From positions 234,166 through 298,165 of the forward strand of contig DEBD01000037.1 in assembly GCA_002348385.1 (NCBI GenBank): DNA of 64,000 bases, given 5' to 3'. The translations under genes and the position numbers were made by a program. The notes beneath the pieces are model-generated. The model did no database searches, was not told the DNA's origin, and saw only the letters and a list, made by a program, of their open reading frames with translations. The stretch comes from Gammaproteobacteria bacterium UBA2965. Lineage in GTDB: Bacteria > Pseudomonadota > Gammaproteobacteria > Pseudomonadales > Azotimanducaceae. This document shows, piece by piece, positions 17,213-25,125 of the stretch; within the stretch, counting starts at the first letter, position 1; each line of letters opens with the position of its first letter.

Positions 17213-18307
17213 CTAGATCCGGTATCCAATGGTGGCGGAGCCGAAGACGGGCGCGTCATGCTGGCCCTTGAATTCCTTGGTGCGGAAGGTGTGCACATAG
17301 CTCAGGTTCCAGCGCCCGATGCTGACGCCGAACCCCGCATAGACCTCCGCCACGACTGCGCGGCTAGTCACCTCGGAGTCGTATCGACTGAACACCGGGC
17401 CATCCAACGTGATGTCGTGCACCACGCCGGTAACGAGAAAGCCAGCAATGCCATACCACGACAAGCCGGAAACGTCTTCTCTGGCTGCCGTGAACGGTTG
17501 GTGTGAGTATGCCACCGCCGACAATCTGGCATCCGAAAAACTCAGCGGCAGGTTCCACCCGAATCTGACAAGCCCACCAACACTTGCGCCGGTAAAGTAG
17601 TTACCCAGCGCCAACCGCCACTCATAGAATCCATCCACAGCAAACGTGTCTTCGTTCGGCGCTATCACCGTCAGCCTGCGGCGCTGGGTGGAATAGAGAT
17701 TTAACGTCGCCTCACCGGCGATCTGGCTGTCCCAGCCCTGAAACTTGTCATACCCGAGAATGTCGTGCACGAGATCCTGAACTTCCTTACCAAACGCGTA
17801 CTTTCCGGTAGTGCCGATGGCCAGGCTGATGGAGTTCAGCGCCCGGTCGTCCTTAACGTGCAGGGAGATGTCCACGCCCAGCCAGGCCGCATACGGCCGC
17901 TCCCCATCGGGGGCGCGGAGTGCCAACAGGTCTTCAGGCGTAAACATGAGCTGGGTCAGCGAGAATCCGTAGCTGTATTCCAGCTGGTCCGGATCATCGA
18001 ACCCGGACAGACGCCGCAACAGCTTGCGGCTCTGCTCGTCGCCAGTGAGACCGTGCAGCTGGCGCTGCAGCCAACCGAATTCTTCCGGGTCGCGTCTGCC
18101 CGAGATCCACGACAACCTCACCCCGTTGCTGTAGTTCCCGTCCTCGTTAGCGAACAGATCGTTGTCTAGATAGAAGGTGAGATTGGCGTCACCGGAATCC
18201 GGCAGAAAAGAGAGCGCATCTTCGGCATGTGTCGCTGCGCTGGCGAGCAAAAACCACGCCAGCGTAGGGGCCAACCACCACGACACGCGCCAACACATTG
18301 CGGCCAC
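17213..18307 (-). CDS. LpxR-like (DUF2219) outer-membrane protein
   Basis: 364 residues with an N-terminal signal peptide ending near THAEDA. The mature start TFYLDNDLFANEDGNYSNGVRLSW, then RPYAAWLGVDIS, and DILGYDKFQGWDSQI are hallmarks of the LpxR lipid A 3'-O-deacylase family. The barrel ends YVHTFRTKEFKGQHDAPVFGSATIGYRI with a terminal Ile rather than Phe. LpxR strips the 3'-acyloxyacyl chain from lipid A. Many environmental homologues have unproven activity, so the role is family-level. It is transcribed after the NHL-propeller gene with 24 bp between them. Confidence 0.82.
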   Translation of the reverse strand: MAAMCWRVSWWLAPTLAWFLLASAATHAEDALSFLPDSGDANLTFYLDNDLFANEDGNYSNGVRLSWISGRRDPEEFGWLQRQLHGLTGDEQSRKLLRRLSGFDDPDQLEYSYGFSLTQLMFTPEDLLALRAPDGERPYAAWLGVDISLHVKDDRALNSISLAIGTTGKYAFGKEVQDLVHDILGYDKFQGWDSQIAGEATLNLYSTQRRRLTVIAPNEDTFAVDGFYEWRLALGNYFTGASVGGLVRFGWNLPLSFSDARLSAVAYSHQPFTAAREDVSGLSWYGIAGFLVTGVVHDITLDGPVFSRYDSEVTSRAVVAEVYAGFGVSIGRWNLSYVHTFRTKEFKGQHDAPVFGSATIGYRI

Positions 18308-18331
18308 ACCCGTCCGCAGCCCGGCCGGTGC

Positions 18332-19366
18332 TTACGCCGTGGCCAGCGCTTCCCTGGTCCAGCGCCGATGCGACGGCCCTTCGGGCCCTCGCTTCTCTCC
18401 TGCGTGCTCCGGATACACCGACGCCGTATACAGATCCCCATGGGGGTCCATGGCCAACTGGTGAATGTAGATGGCGATGTTGTCTACCCGATCCAGCACC
18501 TCGCCTTTGTTGTTGAGAACGGCCAGATTGCTCATCTTGTCGCTGGCGTAGATGCGATCCCCGTAGGTGGCCAGGCTCAGCGGCATGATGTGGGTCCACT
18601 CTTCGATGAACTCGCCGTTTTCATCCAGCACCTGTATGCGGTGGTAGGCGCCTTCTTCCGGGTGGTTACGGTGCTCGGCAATCTGCCCGGGAACCGTCAT
18701 GTAGTCATGCAGGTTACCGGCCGCCAGGTCCGCTACGAGAATGCGCCCTTGTGAATCTTCCGCGATGGCGTGGGGCGTATTGAACTCGGCCGGGCCGCGG
18801 CCCCATTTACCTACGGACTTGATGAACTCACCTTCCGGCGTGAAGAACGCCAATCGCGAGTTCCAGTAGCCGTCCGCCACCACGATGTTGCCGTTTTGCT
18901 GCACCAGCACGGCAGTGGGACCGTTGAAGCGGTCGGGGCCGTCACCCCACTCACCCAGCTCACCCAGGGTCAGCAGCAGCGTGCCGTCCGGATCGTACTT
19001 CTTGACCACGTGCCCGTCCCGGTCGGTGATCCAGAACATGCCGTCCTTTTCGATGTAGAGGGTGTGCGCCCCCAGCGCGAACTTCGGCTCGTCCGACGGG
19101 CCCCATTTGCCCAGGTAGTTTCCGTCGCGATCGAACATGGAAATGCTGCTCTTGCCTAACTTTGAGCTCATAGCCAGCGGATGGGCGGCCCAGTGCTCGA
19201 TGTCGCGCGTGAACAGATAGATGATGCCGTCTTTGTCCACGGCCACGCCGGAGCCCATCTCGAAGTTCATGTCCTCGGGATAGTGGGGCCAGCCCGCGGC
19301 CAGCTTGTAACCGCTGCGCGGGTCACCGTTTTCAGTGTCGTTGCTGACGTCGTGGGTAATACACAT
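18332..19366 (-). CDS. NHL-repeat six-bladed beta-propeller protein
   Basis: 344 residues beginning MCITHDVSN, with GGAGGGAACC before the ATG; an upstream in-frame start lacks both site and similarity. Repeated NHL blades are visible: MGSGVAVDKDGIIYLFTRD, MFDRDGNYLGKWG, FWITDRDGHVVKKYDPDG, NGNIVVADGYWNSR, DSQGRILVADLAAGN and PHGDLYTASVY. This resembles the peptidyl-alpha-hydroxyglycine amidating lyase-like propellers. No signal peptide is seen. Role is unknown; proteins of this type often accompany catabolic acyl-CoA dehydrogenases. It is divergent from the acyl-CoA dehydrogenase operon with a 181-bp shared control region. Confidence 0.82.
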   Translation of the reverse strand: MCITHDVSNDTENGDPRSGYKLAAGWPHYPEDMNFEMGSGVAVDKDGIIYLFTRDIEHWAAHPLAMSSKLGKSSISMFDRDGNYLGKWGPSDEPKFALGAHTLYIEKDGMFWITDRDGHVVKKYDPDGTLLLTLGELGEWGDGPDRFNGPTAVLVQQNGNIVVADGYWNSRLAFFTPEGEFIKSVGKWGRGPAEFNTPHAIAEDSQGRILVADLAAGNLHDYMTVPGQIAEHRNHPEEGAYHRIQVLDENGEFIEEWTHIMPLSLATYGDRIYASDKMSNLAVLNNKGEVLDRVDNIAIYIHQLAMDPHGDLYTASVYPEHAGEKRGPEGPSHRRWTREALATA

Positions 19367-19547
19367 GGTCGGTTCCCTCCCTCTCAATGGCCTGCAGTAT
19401 GAAAATCCCCAGGTACGTTGGCAAGGGTGCAGGCGTTGCGCAGCACCAGCGGCCACGTCTGGACTCGTCCCGTTACGAAGACGGCTCGGCCTACAACGGC
19501 GGCACGTCCACTGCTAGGCTAGGAGGGACCACTGGGGAGGGGAACCT

Positions 19548-20774
19548 ATGGGGGCCATTGCCACTGAGCTGCCCGAGGACGTCGTTGCCGCGCGCGAAGG
19601 ACTCATCGCCTTCGCCGAGCAGGAGGTGCTGCCGCGCCATGCCGCCAATCGTGCGCTGTTCGAAAACCCGCGCGCGCTCTACCGGGAGGACGGCCGCTTT
19701 TCGGACGAACTCATCGGCCTCATTGGCGAGGTCCGCCAGGCATCCGCCCGGGCGGGCTTCTACCAGATGTGCACACCTGAGGAACTGGGCGGCGGCGGGC
19801 TGGGGCACCTGGCCTACTACGCCGCCTGGGAAGGCCTGTTTCACCACTGCGGCCCTCAGAACTGGCTCATGCTCTACACGCTGGCCCACTGGGCATTCGG
19901 GCCCAGCCGCCTGCTCTCTCAGCTCACCCAACATGCACGCGAGCGCATCCTGCCCGGGCTCATGGACGGCACGAAGTCCATGTGCTTCGGCTTATCGGAA
20001 CCTGGTGCGGGTTCCGATGCCAGCATGATACAGACCCGGGCTACGCCGGACGGAGACGGCTGGCGCATCAACGGCCGCAAGATCTGGACCAGCAACGCAC
20101 CCATCGCCGACTACTGCGTGCTGTTCGCCATCACCGATGCCGAACGTCCCCGTAACGGCATCAGCGCCTTCATCGTGCCCACGGATGCACCCGGATTCAC
20201 GCGAGAGCGCGTCATTCGCCTGTTTGGCCAAATCGGCGGCGACGAAGCCGAACTGGTACTAGAGGACCTTTATGTCGAACCCGGGCAGCTGGTGGGGGAA
20301 CTGAACGAGGGGTTCGCCGCGGCCCTCTATGGCGTGTCTCTGGGGCGCATCTATAACTCCGCGCGGGGCGTGGGATATGGCCGCTGGGCGCTGGAACTCG
20401 CGCTGGAGTACGCCAAGACCCGCGAAGCGTTCGGAAACCCCATCGCCGACTACCAGGGCGTGTCGTTTCCACTGGCTGAATCCGCCACGGAACTGCATGC
20501 CGCCCACCTCATGGGCATCAACGCCGGCACCCTGCTGGACCAGGGCGAGCGGGCAGTCAAGGAGCTCAGCATGACCAAGGCCTATTCGGTACAGGTGGGC
20601 CTGCGCGCCGTGGATCGCGCCATGCAGGTGCACGGCGGCATGGGCTTCACCAACGAGTTGGGCCTCACCGAGGCATGGCACTCGCTGCGCGTGGTGAACG
20701 TGGCCGACGGTACCAACGAGATACTGAATAGAACCATCGCCCAGCGATTGCTGAAAGGCGATACTGAACTTTAG
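19548..20774 (+). CDS. Acyl-CoA dehydrogenase family protein
   Basis: 408 residues with the three-domain acyl-CoA dehydrogenase layout. CFGLSEPGAGSDASM near 146 and the WRINGRKIWTSNAP segment near 170 contact FAD and substrate; QVHGGMGFTNELGLTEAWH is near 365. The stretch corresponding to the MCAD YEGT motif reads VADGTNEIL, so Asp takes the position of the usual catalytic Glu; this ADG pattern is common in the ACAD10/11-like branch. It dehydrogenates an acyl-CoA to enoyl-CoA using ETF. GGGGAGGGG precedes the ATG. First gene of an operon with a CMD protein and an MFS transporter. Confidence 0.92.
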   Translation: MGAIATELPEDVVAAREGLIAFAEQEVLPRHAANRALFENPRALYREDGRFSDELIGLIGEVRQASARAGFYQMCTPEELGGGGLGHLAYYAAWEGLFHHCGPQNWLMLYTLAHWAFGPSRLLSQLTQHARERILPGLMDGTKSMCFGLSEPGAGSDASMIQTRATPDGDGWRINGRKIWTSNAPIADYCVLFAITDAERPRNGISAFIVPTDAPGFTRERVIRLFGQIGGDEAELVLEDLYVEPGQLVGELNEGFAAALYGVSLGRIYNSARGVGYGRWALELALEYAKTREAFGNPIADYQGVSFPLAESATELHAAHLMGINAGTLLDQGERAVKELSMTKAYSVQVGLRAVDRAMQVHGGMGFTNELGLTEAWHSLRVVNVADGTNEILNRTIAQRLLKGDTEL

Positions 20775-20804
20775 CCAGCATGCTAGCCACAGGGGGAGGG
20801 CCAC

Positions 20805-21167
20805 ATGGCAGACGACAAACGGCAAAAGGGCATCGCACTCACGCGGCGCTTGTTCGAAGGCGCCAACACCGGGGGCAGCGGGCCCATGCCGGAGGCACTT
20901 ACCAACTACACCATGGAGCACCTTTTCGGCGACGTGTGGCAGCAGGACGATCTCACCGTGCAGGAGCGCTCGCTCATCACCTGCACCATTTTGGTGGCGC
21001 TGAACCGGGCCAACGAGCAGCGCGTGCATTTCGTGGGTGCTAAGAACCTGGGCATTGCTCGTTCCACCATCGAGGGCATGCTCACCCACGCCGCCCACTA
21101 TGCCGGGTGGCCCTGTGCGGCCACGGCCAGCGGGGTCTTAAACGAGGTCTGGCCGGCGGAATCCTAA
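20805..21167 (+). CDS. Carboxymuconolactone decarboxylase (CMD) family protein
   Basis: 120 residues. FGDVWQQDDLTVQERSLITC followed by LVALNRANEQRVHFVGAKNLG and HAAHYAGWPCAATA is the single-domain AhpD/CMD fold. The CxxC of the peroxidase AhpD is absent, so a decarboxylase, hydrolase or unrelated role is more likely than peroxide reduction. GGGGGAGGG precedes the ATG. It lies 30 bp after the acyl-CoA dehydrogenase and 3 bp before the MFS gene, clearly in one operon. Confidence 0.88.
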   Translation: MADDKRQKGIALTRRLFEGANTGGSGPMPEALTNYTMEHLFGDVWQQDDLTVQERSLITCTILVALNRANEQRVHFVGAKNLGIARSTIEGMLTHAAHYAGWPCAATASGVLNEVWPAES

Positions 21168-21170
21168 CTA

Positions 21171-22496
21171 GTGGGGCTGCGTGACCGTATCGAAGCACGA
21201 CCACGCTATAAGTGGTACGTGCTGGGCGTGCTAACGGCCGTATATGCATCCAGCCAGCTGGACCGCCAGATCATGGGCATCCTGCTGGAACCCATCAAGC
21301 TGGAGCTGGGCGCCAGCGACACGCAGATGGGTTTTCTGATAGGGCTCACCTTCGCAGTTTTCTACGCCACCCTGGGAATGCCCATTGCCATGCTGGCGGA
21401 CCGAAGCAATCGCCGCAACATCATCTCCGCGGCCATCACCATCTGGAGCCTGATGACGGTGGCGTGCGGGATGGCGGCCAGCTTTGCGCAACTGGCGTTG
21501 GCGCGCATCGGCGTCGGGATCGGCGAGGCGGGCTCGTCACCGCCGTCGCACTCGGTGATTGCCGATCTGTTCGACGGCGCCAGCCGCGGCACCGCCATGG
21601 GCATATTCGCCCTGGGCGTGAACATCGGCCTGCTGCTCGCGTATCTAGCGGGCGGCTGGTTGAGCGAACACTACGGATGGCGGGTTACTTTCTATGTGGT
21701 GGGCGTGCCCGGACTGGTCGTGGCCCTGCTGCTCTACTTCACCACCAAGGAGCCCAAACGCGGCGCTGCCGACCTCGCACTGGCAGCTGCTAAGGAGGAT
21801 GCGCCTCCGTTCCGCGCGGTAGCTCGCCATCTGTGGCGCACCCGATCCACACGCCACGTGATCATCGGTTCTACCTTGGCTGGGTTCGTGGGCTACGGAT
21901 TCGTGCTGTGGATGCCCACGTTCCTCGTACGCTCCCATGGCCTGAGCCCCTCGGAAACGGGCCTGACCTTAGCCCTATTGACCGGCATCGTGGGCGGCCT
22001 GGGCACATTCACCGCCGGAAAGCTCACCGACGTGCTCGCTAAGCGCGACATTCGCTGGCGAACCTGGGTGGTGGCTGCAGGCAAAGCCGGTTATGTGCCG
22101 TTCCTAGCAATGGTGTTCCTGGTGGACGATTTCTGGACCATGCTTGCGCTATATGTCATTCCCGCATTCTTCGGCGGCTTTTACCTAGCCCCCACCTTCG
22201 CGCTAATCCAGAGCCTGGTAAGCCTGCGCATGCGCGCCCTGGCCTCCAGCATCACGCTGTTCGTGTTGAACATCATTGGAATGGGGTTCGGACCCCAGCT
22301 GGTAGGCATCTTGAGCGACGTTTTTGCTGCCGACTACGGCCAGGAATCGTTGCGAGTTGCACTTTTCCTGCTCACGTTCCTCAACCTCTGGTGTGCCGTG
22401 CACTACTACCTGGCCGGGCGCACACTGGGCACGGATCTGGCAGCGATTGGGCCAGAACCAGCAAACGTGCGGGGCCAGCCTATCGCGGGAAGCTGA
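21171..22496 (+). CDS. MFS transporter (spinster-like)
   Basis: 441 residues starting at GTG, with about 12 hydrophobic segments. The signature LDRQIMGILLEPIKLELG in helix 1, GMPIAMLADRSNRR in the 2-3 loop, and GIGEAGSSPPSHSVIADLF in helix 4-5 are those of the spinster/sphingolipid-transporter-like MFS branch that is common beside catabolic genes in proteobacteria. Inner membrane; substrate unknown but plausibly the acid degraded by the preceding acyl-CoA dehydrogenase. Starts 3 bp after the CMD stop. Confidence 0.9.
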   Translation: MGLRDRIEARPRYKWYVLGVLTAVYASSQLDRQIMGILLEPIKLELGASDTQMGFLIGLTFAVFYATLGMPIAMLADRSNRRNIISAAITIWSLMTVACGMAASFAQLALARIGVGIGEAGSSPPSHSVIADLFDGASRGTAMGIFALGVNIGLLLAYLAGGWLSEHYGWRVTFYVVGVPGLVVALLLYFTTKEPKRGAADLALAAAKEDAPPFRAVARHLWRTRSTRHVIIGSTLAGFVGYGFVLWMPTFLVRSHGLSPSETGLTLALLTGIVGGLGTFTAGKLTDVLAKRDIRWRTWVVAAGKAGYVPFLAMVFLVDDFWTMLALYVIPAFFGGFYLAPTFALIQSLVSLRMRALASSITLFVLNIIGMGFGPQLVGILSDVFAADYGQESLRVALFLLTFLNLWCAVHYYLAGRTLGTDLAAIGPEPANVRGQPIAGS

Positions 22497-22524
22497 CGCA
22501 ACCAATAGCAGCCCCGGCCGGGGT

Positions 22525-22554
22525 CCCTGCGAACCGGAGCGGCGGCTCGCAGGG
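22525..22554. terminator. Inverted repeat between convergent genes, possible terminator
   Basis: CCCTGCGA pairs perfectly with TCGCAGGG, and after one mismatch CCG pairs with CGG inside. It lies 28 bp after the MFS stop and before the convergent crotonase stop. No U-run follows, so it is a candidate only. Confidence 0.35.
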
Positions 22555-22676
22555 CACACACTCACCAAATAGACACCTAACGAGCACAGAACACAAAATG
22601 TCTGGCTTATGGATGCGACCGTAAATGTGCCAGGTCGCCCCAGTACTGGCCGAGCCGACGCCGCTTGTGCATTGAT

Positions 22677-23468
22677 CTAGTCGCCAGCGAAGGTTGGGTC
22701 CGTTTTGTCGAAGTATGCCTTTATCGCTGCGCGCTGGTCACCGGTGCTCATGGTCAGCATGTACTGATCAACGTCCATGTGCATGACGGCCGTATCCAAC
22801 GCCGAGACGATTGCGTTGACGCTCCGCTTGATCATCTGGGCCGGTACCGGGGGTTTAGCGACATAGCGTGCAGCCCACTCACCAGCCTCGTCCATCAACC
22901 GCTCACGCGGCACCACCACCTCCAGCAACCCCCACTCAAGCAACACGGACGCCGGTACCCGCTCTCCACCGACCACGAGGCGCTTCGCCCTAGCCGGGCC
23001 AACCAAATGAGTGATCAACGGCAGGCTCTTCCACATTAGGTTCACGCCGATGTCAATCTCGGGATAACCCATCACGCAGTCGTCTGCACCGATGCGCAGA
23101 TCCATGGCGGTGGCAAGGCAAGCGCCGCCGCCCATCGCGGCACCATTCCAGGCTGCGATGGTAATCTGATCCATCTCGTAGACACTCTGCACCGCGCGCT
23201 CTCCCATGCGCAACCAGCGCCGCTGGGCCACCACCGTATCTGGCCGCGCGCCTGGATCGGTAAGATCCGCGCCTGCAGAGAAATGCTTGCCGGCACCGGT
23301 AAAGATCACCACTCGTGTGTTGGTGTCGTCCCTGAAAGACTGTGCCACCGCTTCAATATCCGCCAAATGGCCTGGATTCAACGCGTTGGCCTTCTCCGGC
23401 CGATTGAAGGTAACCGTGGCCACATGACCGCTGCGATCGACTGTAAGATGCTCAAAACGCTCTGACAT
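22677..23468 (-). CDS. Enoyl-CoA hydratase/isomerase (crotonase) family protein
   Basis: 263 residues. The CoA-binding/oxyanion segments are FTGAGKHFSAGADL near 55-68 and AWNGAAMGGGACLATAMD near 102-119, with YPEIDIGV near 133. Compared with classical enoyl-CoA hydratase, the second active-site Glu is kept (PEI), while the first (Glu in GGGCELA) is replaced by Cys or Leu. Activity could therefore be isomerase, hydrolase or another crotonase reaction rather than simple hydration. It stands alone on the minus strand with a gene-free stretch upstream. Confidence 0.87.
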   Translation of the reverse strand: MSERFEHLTVDRSGHVATVTFNRPEKANALNPGHLADIEAVAQSFRDDTNTRVVIFTGAGKHFSAGADLTDPGARPDTVVAQRRWLRMGERAVQSVYEMDQITIAAWNGAAMGGGACLATAMDLRIGADDCVMGYPEIDIGVNLMWKSLPLITHLVGPARAKRLVVGGERVPASVLLEWGLLEVVVPRERLMDEAGEWAARYVAKPPVPAQMIKRSVNAIVSALDTAVMHMDVDQYMLTMSTGDQRAAIKAYFDKTDPTFAGD

Positions 23469-23909
23469 GACTTCCCTGCTTGACCAAATCTCTACCCAGG
23501 GTTGACCGCCGGCTCGAGCTTCAATAGTGGACCCGAGCCCATGCCGCCAAACAGGGAACCAACCCGGACAGCCAAGCTGGCGTCAGGAAGAGCCTCAGGC
23601 TGGCCCCTGCCCCAGCGCTACCGACAGGATACGCAAACGCACCACAGGAATCTCCAGGCTTGCGCAGATATCACGAGCACCCACCGGATCCGCCTCATAG
23701 TGGCGCAAATGCGCCATGAACCGATCGAGGTCAGTGATCGCCCTGGGTCCTGCAGTACAAAGCCACGTTGGTCGCGCCAGATTAAGCGATACACAAGCAC
23801 AGCATAACGCTGCTGCATACGTTGTAAGATGATCGGCGCCCACTGAGATCTATGTCTCGCACTGACGTGTTGCCTAAACATAGACGCTTTTTATTGGTAC
23901 CTGCACCGC
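23469..23909. other. Gene-free interval with an inverted repeat near its right end
   Basis: The 441 bp hold no coding frame I can support: the short frames on both strands lack family resemblance. Near the right end TCTATGT (23849-23855) pairs with ACATAGA (23878-23884), followed at once by a T-rich CGCTTTTTATT. This could be a terminator-like hairpin with a 22-base loop or an operator for the dehydrogenase gene that starts at 23910. The interval must also contain the crotonase promoter. Confidence 0.45.
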
Positions 23910-24962
23910 ATGCCTAAAATACTGAGCATCACGCCCGTCCCGAAAGCGGACGCCGCGCGCATACGCAGCGTGCACTCCAGCATCACGCTGACGGAAGCCC
24001 CGGGATGGTTCGACGGAGAATACCGGGACACCTGGCCTGCCTACACCATCACGCGCTACCTGCCCCCTAACGCTTGGGGAAGCGGCTCGCGCGCCGAGCG
24101 CGACGCGCTGCTAGCCGAGGCCGAGATCGTCCTGGCCAGCTGGCCATTCCCGTTGGATCTGCGCGCTCGCGCGCCGATGCTAAAGTGGTTTCACCAACGA
24201 CCCGCAGGTGCCAGCAACCTGCGCAGGAGCGACCTGTGGGGAAGCGACGTGCTGGTCAGCACATCCAGGGGCTACGGCGACAGCACGGCCATCGCCGAGT
24301 ACGCTGTGGCCGGCCTGCTGCACTTTTCCAAGGGGTTCAACCAAGCTGCTCACGATGCCTCCAGGCGGGAGTTCGATCCCACGGGTTACCCTAGCGCCGG
24401 CTTGAACGACAAGACGGTGTGCGTGCTTGGCACTGGCGGCATCGGCAGCGAAGTGGCACGCCTGTGCGTGGCTTTGGGCATGCGCGCCGTCGGCATTCGG
24501 AGGCGTGGTAGTGCCGCGCACAATGAACTGGGTCCATTCTCCAAGATATCCGGACCCGAGTCCCTCCGCCAGATGGCCGCCGAATCGGATTACCTCGTGG
24601 TCGCATGCCAATGGACTCCGGCTACCGATAGGCTGGTGAATGCGGCTGTGCTGCGGTCATTGAAGCCAGGCGCAGTGCTGATCAACGTTAGTCGAGGGGA
24701 GATCATCGACGAGGCCGACTTGCTCGACGCCCTGGACAACGGACCACTTCGCGGCGCTGCCCTGGACGTCTACGTGGGCGAATTCGAAGCCCCGCCGCCG
24801 GAGAGCCTGTGGGCACACCCCAAGGTGCTGATCACGCCCCACACCTCGGCCATTACCGATCGTCCGGCAAACTATAGCCTCGAGCTTTTCATTACGAACC
24901 TAGCGCGTTATCTGGCATCCGAGCCGCTGGAGAACCTCATCCTTTGGGAGCGCGGCTACTAG
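23910..24962 (+). CDS. D-2-hydroxyacid dehydrogenase, NAD-binding
   Basis: 350 residues. The Rossmann motif VLGTGGIGSEVARLCVALGM is near 170-190, with VLINVSRGEIIDEADLLDAL near 255 and the catalytic His in LITPHTSAITDRP near 310. The substrate-binding region RGYGDSTAIAEYAVAGLL near 120 carries the Ser/Thr-x-x-Ala-E pattern of this superfamily. It interconverts a 2-hydroxy acid and a 2-keto acid with NAD(P)H. It differs clearly from the second family member at 29235-30278. It lies 163 bp upstream of the carboxylase gene on the same strand. Confidence 0.88.
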   Translation: MPKILSITPVPKADAARIRSVHSSITLTEAPGWFDGEYRDTWPAYTITRYLPPNAWGSGSRAERDALLAEAEIVLASWPFPLDLRARAPMLKWFHQRPAGASNLRRSDLWGSDVLVSTSRGYGDSTAIAEYAVAGLLHFSKGFNQAAHDASRREFDPTGYPSAGLNDKTVCVLGTGGIGSEVARLCVALGMRAVGIRRRGSAAHNELGPFSKISGPESLRQMAAESDYLVVACQWTPATDRLVNAAVLRSLKPGAVLINVSRGEIIDEADLLDALDNGPLRGAALDVYVGEFEAPPPESLWAHPKVLITPHTSAITDRPANYSLELFITNLARYLASEPLENLILWERGY

Positions 24963-25125
24963 CTACCCCTGCCGCCGGGCCCTACCTGTTGGGCTCCGTC
25001 GCTCTCGTACAAGCGGATCACATCCTTTCATTCAAGCCACGGGGCTCACTACCATCACACAGCCCGATTGACACGCAAAAGACTCTGAGTGATCGTCGCC
25101 GGTGGGGACAATAAAGGAGGAAGAA

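Noticed and set aside
23595..23843. Short minus-strand frame in the gene-free interval
   Set aside because: 82 residues without resemblance to any family, no clear ribosome-binding site.
25068..25073. TTGACA upstream of the carboxylase gene as a promoter -35 box
   Set aside because: No convincing -10 box at the right distance, so not listed as a promoter.
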